NCBI RefSeq assembly: GCF_015594925.2
Contig: NZ_CP087590.1
Coordinates: 3,038,001-3,102,000, forward strand
Origin: Vibrio sp. VB16
GTDB taxonomy: Bacteria; Pseudomonadota; Gammaproteobacteria; Enterobacterales; Vibrionaceae
Direction: 5' to 3'
DNA: 64,000 bases
The notes under the pieces were generated by a model. The model was not told the origin of the DNA and searched no databases. It saw only the letters and a list, made by a program, of their open reading frames with translations. Made by a program: the position numbers and the translations under genes. Shown here one piece after another: positions 14,825 through 24,400 of the stretch (position 1 is the first letter of the stretch; each line of letters begins with the position of its first letter).

Positions 14825-17407
14825 TTAAAGACGTTCTTCTAACCATCCATGAACCGATTTAATCGCTTCCGGCAATGCAGCAATATCTGTACCACCAGCT
14901 TGAGCCATATCAGGACGACCCCCACCTTTACCACCAACCTGCTGTGCTACCATATTCACCAGTTCACCGGCCTTAACTTTGCCAATAAGGTCTTTAGTCA
15001 CACCTGCTATTAAGCTGATTTTTCCATCATTAACATTGGCTAGAAAAACAATACAACTGCCCATTTGGTTCTTAATATCATCGACCATCACTCGTAAGTT
15101 TTTGTTATCGCCCCCTTCAAGAGCGGCGACTAAAACTCGGTGACCAGCGATAGTTTCAACCTTACCCATAACGTTAGCGCTTTCGACCGCAGCCAACTTA
15201 TCTCTAAGCTGTTGCATTTCTTTCTCTAGAGCTTTTGATTTATTTGCAGCATCACTCAACTTCACTTCATATTGAGTTTGCTGAGCATCAATTGCGTCCA
15301 GAGCGGCTTCCCCCGTTACCGCTTCAATACGGCGAATACCGGCAGCGATACCACCTTCTGATACCACTTTGAATAGACCAATATCACCCGTATTTTTTGC
15401 GTGAATACCACCACAAAGTTCAGTAGAAAACTCACCCATACTCAGCACGCGTACTTCTTCATCATATTTTTCGCCAAACAGCGCCATAGCGCCTTTTTGT
15501 TTAGCTGATTCAATATCTGTGACATTAGTTTCTATCACATGGTTAACACGTACTTGGCTATTCACCAAACGCTCGACTTCACGCAACTCTTGAGGCTTAA
15601 CCGCTTCAAGATGTGAGAAGTCAAAACGTAGGTTCTCAGCCCGAACCAATGAGCCTTTCTGAGTAACGTGGTCACCTAAGACTTGACGCAATGCTGCATG
15701 CAATAAGTGTGTTGCTGAATGGTTGAGAGTGATCGCAGTACGGCGTTCGGAATCTACCTGAGCAGAAACTGAATCTTCTTTCGCAAATACGCCTTCAATA
15801 AGCTCACCATGATGTGCAATGGCACCGCCCAATTTTTGAGTATCTTCAACCTTGAATAGACCAGAAGCAATGTTCAGATAACCAGCATCGCCGCACTGGC
15901 CACCAGATTCTGCGTAAAATGGCGTTTGGTCTAAAACAATGATCGCTTTATCGCCTGCAGAAAGTGATTCGACTTCATCACCATCAACAAACATTGCCAC
16001 TACGTTTGATTGTCCTTCTGTTCCACCATAGCCAAGAAAATCAGTTGTAGCATCAACCTTTATCACTTGATTGTAGTCAGTCTTAAACTGACCCGCTTCG
16101 CGAGCTCGCTTACGCTGAGCTTCCATCGCTTTTTTAAAGCCAGCTTCGTCGATTGTGTACTCACGTTCACGTGCAACGTCGTTAGTCAGATCCGCTGGAA
16201 AACCATAGGTGTCATATAGTTTAAATACGGTTTCACCGTCGAGTTCTTTTCCTTCAAGCATATTCAACGCATCATTCAATATTGCCATGCCGCGTTCAAG
16301 AGTACGGCTGAAGTTCTCTTCTTCGATTCGAAGTACTTTTTCTACCAGCGCTTGTTGTTTCTTAAGTTCAGTACCTGCGGTTCCCATAACGTCGGCGAGA
16401 ACACCCACAAGCTTATAGAAGAACACGCCTTGCGCGCCTAGTTTATTGCCGTGGCGAACCGCGCGGCGAATAATACGACGAAGAACATATCCACGGCCTT
16501 CATTCGATGGCATAACGCCATCAACAATCAAGAAGGCACAAGAACGAATATGGTCTGCAACAACACGTAAAGATTGGTTTGATAGATCTTTATATCCAAT
16601 CACTTCACTAGACGCTTTAATTAGTGTCTGAAAGATATCCGTTTCATAATTTGAGTGAACACCTTGCATGATTGCCGCAATACGTTCGATACCCATACCA
16701 GTATCAACAGAAGGCTTAGGTAAAGGCTCCATAGTCCCGTCACTCTGACGGTTAAACTGCATGAATACGTTATTCCAGATCTCGATGAAGCGATCACCAT
16801 CTTCTTCAGGGGTGCCTGGTCGACCACCCCAGATATGTTCACCATGATCATAAAAGATTTCAGTACATGGTCCACAAGGGCCTGTATCGCCCATTTGCCA
16901 GAAGTTATCGGATTCGTAAGGCTTGCCACCTTTCTTGTCGCCAATTCGAACAATACGGTCAGCAGGGATGCCTACATCTTTATTCCAAATCTCGAATGCT
17001 TCATCGTCAGTTTCATAAACAGTAACGAGCAATTTTTCCTGAGGTAACTCAAGCACTACCGTTAAGAATTCCCACGCGTAACCAATGGCATCATTTTTGA
17101 AATAGTCACCGAAACTAAAGTTCCCTAACATTTCAAAAAAGGTATGGTGACGGGCAGTAAAACCGACATTCTCTAGGTCATTATGTTTACCACCAGCACG
17201 AACACATCGTTGTGCACTTGTCGCTCGCGTATAGGCTCGTTTGTCGATACCTAAGAAACAATCTTTAAACTGGTTCATTCCAGCATTGTTAAACAGCAAA
17301 GTTGGATCATTTGCTGGTACCAATGATGAACTTTCTACAATCTGATGTCCTTTGCTTTCAAAGAACTCTAGAAACGCACGGCGTATCTCGTCGGTGCTCA
17401 TAAACAT
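14825..17407 (-). CDS. alaS: Alanine-tRNA ligase
   Basis: AlaRS charges tRNA-Ala and edits mischarged Ser and Gly. The 860-aa protein has the class II catalytic domain (RCVRAGGKHNDLENVG near 68, FFEMLGNFSFGDYF near 90), then the editing domain with the zinc motif HSATHLLH near 565 and its partner CGGIH near 665, and a C-terminal coiled coil and DHHA1-like part ending in the GGGRPDMAQAGG region. A good AGGAAG site precedes ATG 17407; an ATG two codons in is an alternative. The divergent upstream region is shared with the SleB-like gene. Confidence 0.97.
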   Translation of the reverse strand: MFMSTDEIRRAFLEFFESKGHQIVESSSLVPANDPTLLFNNAGMNQFKDCFLGIDKRAYTRATSAQRCVRAGGKHNDLENVGFTARHHTFFEMLGNFSFGDYFKNDAIGYAWEFLTVVLELPQEKLLVTVYETDDEAFEIWNKDVGIPADRIVRIGDKKGGKPYESDNFWQMGDTGPCGPCTEIFYDHGEHIWGGRPGTPEEDGDRFIEIWNNVFMQFNRQSDGTMEPLPKPSVDTGMGIERIAAIMQGVHSNYETDIFQTLIKASSEVIGYKDLSNQSLRVVADHIRSCAFLIVDGVMPSNEGRGYVLRRIIRRAVRHGNKLGAQGVFFYKLVGVLADVMGTAGTELKKQQALVEKVLRIEEENFSRTLERGMAILNDALNMLEGKELDGETVFKLYDTYGFPADLTNDVAREREYTIDEAGFKKAMEAQRKRAREAGQFKTDYNQVIKVDATTDFLGYGGTEGQSNVVAMFVDGDEVESLSAGDKAIIVLDQTPFYAESGGQCGDAGYLNIASGLFKVEDTQKLGGAIAHHGELIEGVFAKEDSVSAQVDSERRTAITLNHSATHLLHAALRQVLGDHVTQKGSLVRAENLRFDFSHLEAVKPQELREVERLVNSQVRVNHVIETNVTDIESAKQKGAMALFGEKYDEEVRVLSMGEFSTELCGGIHAKNTGDIGLFKVVSEGGIAAGIRRIEAVTGEAALDAIDAQQTQYEVKLSDAANKSKALEKEMQQLRDKLAAVESANVMGKVETIAGHRVLVAALEGGDNKNLRVMVDDIKNQMGSCIVFLANVNDGKISLIAGVTKDLIGKVKAGELVNMVAQQVGGKGGGRPDMAQAGGTDIAALPEAIKSVHGWLEERL

Positions 17408-17830
17408 GCGACTCTTCCTGAAACTTTCGATATGAATTTAGGACAAATATTGCCCACTAACAGATATTTGGCGAGTATTGTAAATCAAGGTTAGGATTTC
17501 GCCTAGTTTTCTTCATCAAAAGAATAACGCCAATCCTACTAAACATCTGGTCAAATTAAATGTGCTTTTCATGTAAAAGTTAATTGGTACTGATCTCATA
17601 ATTAGGCCTATTTAGAAACCGAACGCTTTCTATAACATCGAGTAGATTTCAATTACATGATTAATATGACCGATATAATATCAAATTTATCAAATTTTTG
17701 AATAATTTAGACATGATTACGCTAATCTTAATGATAATTGCCAGCGATAGTCTTTAGGTTTGATTAATGTAGAACAGATAAGAATCTAAATCGACGATAT
17801 AGAGCGGGAGTTTTTAATGAGTACACGGGT
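17408..17830. other. Divergent intergenic region between alaS and the SleB-like gene
   Basis: This is 423 AT-rich bases. It must hold the alaS promoter and that of the hydrolase, but I could not single out a convincing -35/-10 pair for either. I see no gene and no recX remnant. Confidence 0.5.
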
Positions 17831-17834
17831 ATGA
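17806..17834 (+). promoter_or_regulatory. Five-codon leader frame overlapping the hydrolase start
   Basis: A strong GGGAG (17806-17810) is placed 6 bases before ATG 17817, which opens a five-codon frame ending at TGA 17832-17834. That stop overlaps the ATG of the hydrolase at 17831 as ATGA. The layout suggests translation of the hydrolase by restart or coupling. Confidence 0.5.
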
Positions 17835-18478
17835 ATTGGTTTTCCATGTTGGCACTTTGTGCCTCTGCAAACTCACCTACAACAGTAGATTGTGATGCAG
17901 TCCACCTTGCCTACAAAAATGAAATAGCTGGAATAGCGTTATCAGTGACCGATATCGATGCAATAACACGGACTGCCTATGCAGAGGCTTCTAATCAAGG
18001 TTCTATCGGGTTAAGCGCTGTCGTATTTGTCATTCTTAACCGTAAAATTAGTGAACAATTCTCAAACTCTATTGAGACGATTGTCAACGCAAAAAATCAG
18101 TTCGAACCTGTGTCTAAGGTAGGGACTTGGCAGCAACTTCCTGAACCAAGTTCCGATCAATTCGCTCGCATCGAGACCATTTTAGATCTGGCCAAAAATG
18201 GTTATTTGTCCGACCCTACCAATGGTGCGCTCTACTTTCAAAATTCTAAAGTTGTATCGGAAAGAGCACGAAAAGGTAGAGTGTCAAAAGAACTTATTCA
18301 TTTTGGTAATGCGCCTATTTCCGCTACTATCGATGACCACACTTTCTACGCCCTGATGTGCAATACAACGAAAATGCCCGTAACATCAGATGAAAAGCCA
18401 CCGACATTGCGTCAGTGGGAAAATCCGATCCAAAAAGGAGTTAAACAGTTACGAGGAGGCACTCAAGATCAAGATTAA
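17831..18478 (+). CDS. SleB/CwlJ-type cell wall hydrolase domain protein
   Basis: This is a 215-aa protein with a Hydrolase_2 (SleB) domain at about residues 42-170. Its key features are RTAYAEA with E52 as the probable catalytic acid, VILNRK, and the stretch VNAKNQFEPVS. In Bacillus SleB such domains cut the glycan backbone of spore cortex; in non-sporulating bacteria they are predicted lytic transglycosylases of uncertain role. The N-terminus is short and only weakly signal-like (MNWFSMLALCASA), so export is unclear. The start at 17831 lacks its own Shine-Dalgarno; see the mini-frame at 17817. The gene lies on the opposite strand, between alaS and recA. Confidence 0.8.
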   Translation: MNWFSMLALCASANSPTTVDCDAVHLAYKNEIAGIALSVTDIDAITRTAYAEASNQGSIGLSAVVFVILNRKISEQFSNSIETIVNAKNQFEPVSKVGTWQQLPEPSSDQFARIETILDLAKNGYLSDPTNGALYFQNSKVVSERARKGRVSKELIHFGNAPISATIDDHTFYALMCNTTKMPVTSDEKPPTLRQWENPIQKGVKQLRGGTQDQD

Positions 18479-18652
18479 ATCAAGATCTCTGATTTATCCA
18501 TGCTTCTTGGTATTATGTTGTCATACGCTACTTTAGCCTATACTCGTTCGCCTCAATAATGGATGCCAGCACGATATTGGATTGCTCGTTCAGATTCGAT
18601 TGCTCATAAGCATAGGGCATAGCTTCCGCTTTAATCTGTCACTCTCACTCAT

Positions 18653-18679
18653 AAAAAAACCCCGCATTAGCGAGGCTTT
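18653..18679 (-). terminator. Terminator of recA
   Basis: On the minus strand AAAGCCTCGC, loop TAAT and GCGGGGTTTT form a 10-bp stem with two wobble pairs, followed by more T. It lies 30 bases after recA, so recA appears to be monocistronic. Confidence 0.85.
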
Positions 18680-18708
18680 ATTCATGATACTTAAGCGTTT
18701 AGTTGCTT

Positions 18709-19743
18709 TTACAACTCTTCCTGAGGAACTTGCTTTTCTACGACTTCTTCAACAACTGGCGCTAAAAGAAGCTCTCGTAGTCTCGTATCAATTTCTAGTG
18801 CAGTCGCAGGGTTCTCACGCATGTATTTACCTGCGTTAGCCTTACCTTGACCAATTTTATCGCCTTTATAGCTGTACCAAGCTCCTGCTTTTTCAACAAT
18901 TTTGCTCTTAACACCCAAATCAATCAATTCACCTTCACGATTGAAACCCTTACCGTAAAGAATCTGTGTTTCAGCTTGTTTAAATGGTGCTGCTATTTTG
19001 TTTTTAACAACCTTGATACGTGTTTCGTTACCAATAACTTCATCACCATCTTTAATGGCGCCAGTACGGCGGATATCGAGGCGAACAGAAGCATAAAATT
19101 TAAGGGCATTACCACCCGTTGTCGTCTCTGGAGAGCCAAACATAACACCGATCTTCATACGGATTTGGTTGATGAAAATACACATGCAATTTGACTGTTT
19201 AAGGTTACCCGTTAACTTACGCATTGCTTGAGAAAGCATACGAGCCTGAAGGCCCATGTGGCTGTCACCCATCTCACCTTCAATTTCAGCTTTAGGTGTC
19301 AACGCCGCGACGGAATCGACAACAACAACATCAACAGCACCAGAACGAGCAAGTGCATCAACAATTTCTAAGGCTTGCTCACCAGTATCTGGTTGTGACA
19401 CAAGTAACTCATCAATATTTACACCTAACGCCTTAGCGTAAATTGGGTCTAGGGCATGTTCAGCATCAATAAATGCACAAGTTTTACCTTGTTTTTGCGC
19501 CGCAGAAATTGCTTCAAGTGTTAGGGTTGTTTTACCTGATGATTCAGGACCATAGACTTCTACGATACGCCCCATAGGAAGCCCACCAGCGCCTAGCGCT
19601 ATATCCAGAGCTAGAGAACCTGTTGAGATGGTCTCTACGTCCATAGTGCGGTTATCGCCAAGACGCATAATTGAACCTTTACCAAATTGTTTTTCAATCT
19701 GACCTAGAGCCGCTGAAAGCGCCTTCTTTTTGTTCTCATCCAT
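18709..19743 (-). CDS. recA: Recombinase A
   Basis: RecA drives homologous strand exchange and triggers LexA autocleavage in the SOS response. The 344-aa protein has Walker A GPESSGKT at 65-72, Walker B with VVVVDSVAAL near 141, and the loop regions EGEMGDSHMGLQARM and the stretch around FINQIRMKIGV. The C-terminal tail is acidic (EEVVEKQVPQEEL). A consensus LexA box lies upstream. A terminator follows directly, and no recX is found downstream although recX commonly follows recA. Confidence 0.98.
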   Translation of the reverse strand: MDENKKKALSAALGQIEKQFGKGSIMRLGDNRTMDVETISTGSLALDIALGAGGLPMGRIVEVYGPESSGKTTLTLEAISAAQKQGKTCAFIDAEHALDPIYAKALGVNIDELLVSQPDTGEQALEIVDALARSGAVDVVVVDSVAALTPKAEIEGEMGDSHMGLQARMLSQAMRKLTGNLKQSNCMCIFINQIRMKIGVMFGSPETTTGGNALKFYASVRLDIRRTGAIKDGDEVIGNETRIKVVKNKIAAPFKQAETQILYGKGFNREGELIDLGVKSKIVEKAGAWYSYKGDKIGQGKANAGKYMRENPATALEIDTRLRELLLAPVVEEVVEKQVPQEEL

Positions 19744-19799
19744 TACTTTCTCCGCACTATTTGATTATTCGCGTGTTACTTCTTAATTAAGGTTAATTA

Positions 19800-19819
19800 T
19801 ACTGTAGATTCATACAGTG
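19800..19819 (-). promoter_or_regulatory. LexA (SOS) box upstream of recA
   Basis: TACTGTAGATTCATACAGTG matches the enterobacterial/vibrio SOS box CTGT-N8-ACAG. It begins 57 bases before the recA start, a position fitting repression of recA by LexA. Confidence 0.93.
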
Positions 19820-19903
19820 TCTATAGCTATGTGAAAGTTTTTTCCTAATACTACCGTAACTCATGCTCTAATAAAGATGCGCAATAGAACATTAAGGAAA
19901 CAA

Positions 19904-21364
19904 ATGGATATGGATATTACTTTTCACCAAGTTACACTTCAAACTACAGGTACCTATTTAGAAATAGAAGATTGGCATATATTTTCTAACCAATCATGGG
20001 GCATATTTAGTACCGAAGGTGATATAGGTTCAATACTTGGTGATTTACTCTGCCAAGAACGGCATCCAGGTGCAGGGACTATAGAGGGGCTATCTCAAAA
20101 CATTGCTCAGGTTTCACTTGTCGAACAACAACGTTTGTTAGAATCAGAACTCGCCGATGACGATACGGATTTTATAGACAAGATAGACACCGGCACGCCT
20201 GTTTATTCTCTTATTTATCAACAATGCCATGATGATGAACAAACCCTTGAACTTATGTTTGAACTCGACCTGACCCATTTAAAAGACACTGGCTTTCGAG
20301 TTTTGTCTACCGGAGAAACGCGCCGATTAATGCTGGCGCGTGTTCTCGCGTCTAAACCAACACGACTTCTGCTCGATGAACCTTATGCAGGCTTAGATGT
20401 TGAACACAGAAAGCACCTCACTCGCTATCTTGAGCACCTAAGCGCATCAATACAATTGATTATTGTGGTATCACGAGAAGATGAGATGCCCACTTGGATT
20501 GACAAAGTGGCTTTATTTTCTTCAGGTAAACTCTGTGAGATTATGAGTAAGTCAGAATGGGACGGGCACCCCATTATAAGTCAGATAACCGCTCAATCAC
20601 AAAAACAGAGTGAACAAGTCATAGCACTGATACATAAACACCAACATACCAGTTATTTTGACAACCCACTCTTTGAGCTGGAAGACGGAAAAGTCGCTTA
20701 CAGTGATTCGGTCATTTTTACCGGTGTAAATTGGCGCATTAATAACGGCGAACATTGGCAGATTAGAGGCCCTAACGGATGCGGGAAGAGCACCTTACTA
20801 GGCCTGATTTTTGGTGACCACCCTCAATGTTATAGCAACGTAATTCATATTTTTGGTAAAAAACGAGGATCGGGAGAAACTATCTGGGAGATAAAACAAA
20901 ATATCGGCATGGTTTCATCTGCAATCCACCTTCAATATCGAGTAGGTTGCACCGCTTTAGAAGTCGTTTTGTCTGGATTTTATGACTCAATTGGCCTGTA
21001 TAGCCAACCTTCAAGAAAGCAGATAGAGATAGCAAAAGAGTGGCTTGAAATACTGCACATGACCACGTTCATTAAGACGCCGTTTAAGCAGTTGGAATAT
21101 GGGCAACAACGACTACTCTTGATCGCTAGAGCATTGGTAAAACAACCTGCCCTCCTTATTCTCGATGAACCATACCAAGGTTTAGATAATCTTGGGCGAA
21201 GACTGGTCATGAATACCTTAGATATGATAGCAAAAGAGAATCTAAGCCAACTTTTGTACGTATCCCATTATCAACAAGACACATTAGAAAACATCCATAA
21301 CTTCGTGGATTTTGTTCCTGATGAACAGAATGTTGGATATAAAGTTGTCGTTACTCAACATTAA
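19904..21364 (+). CDS. modF: ModF-like double ATP-binding cassette protein with degenerate first P-loop
   Basis: This is a 486-aa soluble protein with two ABC ATPase domains, similar in layout to ModF of E. coli. The second domain is intact: Walker A GPNGCGKST at 289-297, signature LEYGQQR at 417-423, Walker B LLILDEP at 437-443. The first has a good Walker B (RLLLDEP, 154-160) and signature (LSTGETRR, 134-141), but the Walker A position (about 36-46) reads STEGDIGSILG with no GKS/T. I start it at ATG 19904, with AAGGA six bases before it, rather than ATG 19877. No molybdate transport genes are near, so the link to molybdate is by family only. Confidence 0.75.
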   Translation: MDMDITFHQVTLQTTGTYLEIEDWHIFSNQSWGIFSTEGDIGSILGDLLCQERHPGAGTIEGLSQNIAQVSLVEQQRLLESELADDDTDFIDKIDTGTPVYSLIYQQCHDDEQTLELMFELDLTHLKDTGFRVLSTGETRRLMLARVLASKPTRLLLDEPYAGLDVEHRKHLTRYLEHLSASIQLIIVVSREDEMPTWIDKVALFSSGKLCEIMSKSEWDGHPIISQITAQSQKQSEQVIALIHKHQHTSYFDNPLFELEDGKVAYSDSVIFTGVNWRINNGEHWQIRGPNGCGKSTLLGLIFGDHPQCYSNVIHIFGKKRGSGETIWEIKQNIGMVSSAIHLQYRVGCTALEVVLSGFYDSIGLYSQPSRKQIEIAKEWLEILHMTTFIKTPFKQLEYGQQRLLLIARALVKQPALLILDEPYQGLDNLGRRLVMNTLDMIAKENLSQLLYVSHYQQDTLENIHNFVDFVPDEQNVGYKVVVTQH

Positions 21365-21400
21365 AAAGAGTCGCCGAAACGAACGTTACGACGACTCTTT
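21365..21400. terminator. Bidirectional terminator between the ModF-like gene and carB
   Basis: AAAGAGTCG and CGACTCTTT form a 9-bp stem with an 18-base loop just after the stop of the plus-strand gene. The flanking A and T runs allow use by both converging genes. Confidence 0.65.
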
Positions 21401-21429
21401 ATTCAGCTTTAACAGCGTTCTATCGCATC

Positions 21430-21467
21430 TTTGTAAACGAATAAACCTTTGTGAATTCGTTTACAAA
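21430..21467 (-). repeat. Perfect 13-bp inverted repeat after carB
   Basis: TTTGTAAACGAAT and ATTCGTTTACAAA flank a 12-base loop, ending 6 bases after the carB stop. There is no T run behind it on the minus strand, so it looks more like an mRNA-end stabilising or protein-binding structure than a classical terminator. Confidence 0.6.
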
Positions 21468-21472
21468 AGCGT

Positions 21473-24400
21473 TTAAGCTAGGCTTTCTTTTATCTTTGCA
21501 TGTAACTCTTGTACAGAAGTGACCGTCTGACGATCATCTGCCGTATGCGCCATACAAGTCGCAAACGCAGCATTAAGCGTGGTTGTGTAGTTCACTTTCT
21601 CTTGTAATGCGCCACGTCGTAAGACCTTTGAGTCTTCAATCGCTTGGCGACCCGCAGCTGTATTGATGATATAGGTATATTCATTGTTCTTGATTCGGTC
21701 AAGAATATGAGGACGCCCTTCATGCACCTTATTTACTAAGCGAGGGTTAATACCCGCTTCGCCAAGGATAACGGCTGTGCCGTGGGTCGCGTCTAATTGA
21801 TAACCAAGCTTGGTCAACTTAGAAGCAAGGTCAACAACACGCTGCTTATCATCATTACGTACAGAAAGTAGAGCTCGTCCACCTTCCGGGTACTCCTTGC
21901 CACAGCCAAGCTCTGCTTTAGCAAACGCTTCGGCAAAGGAGGCACCAACGCCCATTACTTCACCAGTAGAGCGCATCTCTGGTCCAAGTAGGGGATCAAC
22001 ACCAGGGAATTTATCAAACGGCAACACGACTTCTTTGACCGAATAATACGGTGGTATAATCTCTTTAGTAAACCCCTGTGATTCAAGAGATTGCCCGGCC
22101 ATAACACGAGCGGCAATTTTAGCCAGTGGAGCTCCCGTTGCTTTAGATACAAATGGTACAGTCCGAGCCGCGCGAGGGTTTACCTCAATAAGGTAAACTT
22201 CGTTATCTTTTACCGCAAACTGGGTATTCATCAAACCGCGAACGCCGAGTTCGAAAGCCAGTTTTTCTACCTGTTCACGCATCACATCTTGTATTTCTTG
22301 GCTTAACGTATAAGCAGGTAATGAACATGCAGAATCACCAGAGTGAACACCCGCTTGCTCTATATGTTCCATAATACCGCCGATAACAACACGCTCACCA
22401 TCACAAATAGCGTCAACATCGACTTCGACAGCATCATCTAAGAAGCGGTCTAAAAGAACTGGAGATTCATTTGAGACACTTACCGCTTCATTAAAATAAC
22501 GTCGTAAGTCAATTTCATCGTAGACGATTTCCATTGCACGACCACCCAGTACATAAGACGGACGTACAACGAGTGGAAAACCGATATCTTTCGACTTCTC
22601 GATGGCATGTTCCATTGCCGTTACTGTGGCGTTTTCAGGTTGCTTAAGTCCTAAACGGTCAACCGCCGTTTGAAAACGTTCACGGTCTTCCGCTCGGTCT
22701 ATAGCATCAGGACTGGTACCAATAATTGGCACACCTGCCGCTTCGAGAGCACGAGCAAGTTTCAGTGGCGTTTGACCACCATACTGAACAATGACACCTT
22801 TCGGCTTTTCGACACGAACGATCGCAAGCACATCTTCGAGGGTTATGGGTTCAAAATAAAGTCGGTCTGACGTATCGTAATCGGTTGATACGGTTTCAGG
22901 GTTACAGTTAACCATAATGGTTTCATAACCATCTTCTCTAAGCGCAAGAGAAGCGTGCACACAGCAGTAGTCAAACTCAATACCCTGACCAATACGGTTA
23001 GGACCACCACCAATAATCATGATCTTTTCTTTATCCGTCGGTCTTGCTTCGCACTCTTCATCATACGTAGAGTACATATATGCGGTATCCGAAGAAAACT
23101 CGGCAGCACAAGTATCAACGCGTTTATACACTGGGTGTATATCATGTTGGTAACGTAATCGACGGATTTCGCTTTCAGCAACGCCAAGTAAAGCAGACAA
23201 GCGAGCATCAGCGAAACCTTTGCGTTTTACTTGACGAAGTAAATCTTTATTTAATCCAGCAAATCCACCTGCTTTAATTCGCTCTTCGATTTTAACCAGC
23301 TCTTCAATCTGGGCTAAGAACCAGCGGTCAATCGACGTAAGATTAAATACACCATCTACCGATAAACCAGCACGGAATGCATCGGCGATATACCAAATAC
23401 GGTCGCAACCCGCTTCTTTCAATTCATGACGAATAGTCGTGAGTGCATCAGGTGCATCAAGATCGACCATTTCATCTAAGCCGTTTACACCAACTTCCAA
23501 TCCACGAAGCGCTTTTTGCAAAGACTCTTGTTGGTTACGACCTATTGCCATAACCTCACCAACCGACTTCATTTGGGTGGTTAGGCGGTCGTTCGCACCA
23601 GCAAATTTTTCAAAATTGAAACGAGGGATTTTCGTCACGACATAATCGATGGTTGGTTCGAAAGAAGCCGGAGTTGCTCCTCCCGTGATATCGTTCATTA
23701 ACTCATCTAGGGTATAACCGATTGCAAGCTTTGCGGCGACTTTCGCAATTGGGAACCCTGTTGCTTTTGAAGCGAGAGCAGAAGAGCGAGATACACGAGG
23801 GTTCATTTCGATGATGACCATGCGGCCATCTTTAGGGTCAATACCAAACTGTACGTTAGAACCGCCCGTTTCAACACCAATTTCACGAAGTACGGCTAAA
23901 GACGCATTTCTCATTAACTGATACTCTTTATCCGTTAATGTTTGAGCCGGAGCAACGGTTATTGAGTCACCTGTATGAATACCCATTGGATCAATATTCT
24001 CAATGGTACAAACAATGATACAGTTGTCATTCTTATCTCGAACTACTTCCATTTCGTACTCTTTCCAACCGATAAGAGATTCATCGATTAAGAGTTCGTT
24101 GGTTGGAGAGAGATCCAAGCCACGACGGCAAATCTCTTCAAATTCTTCTTTGTTATAAGCAATACCGCCGCCCGAACCACCCATGGTAAAAGAAGGGCGG
24201 ATAATACATGGAAAACCGACCATTTCTTGGACTTTATGTGCTTCGTCCATCGTTTTAGCGGTATCCGCTCTTGGACATTCTAATCCAATAGATTTCATTG
24301 CTTTATCAAAGCGAGAACGGTCTTCTGCCTTATCAATCGCGTCAGCTGTCGCGCCTATCATCTCAACACCGAACTCTGCCAGAACTCCGTGTTTTTCTAA

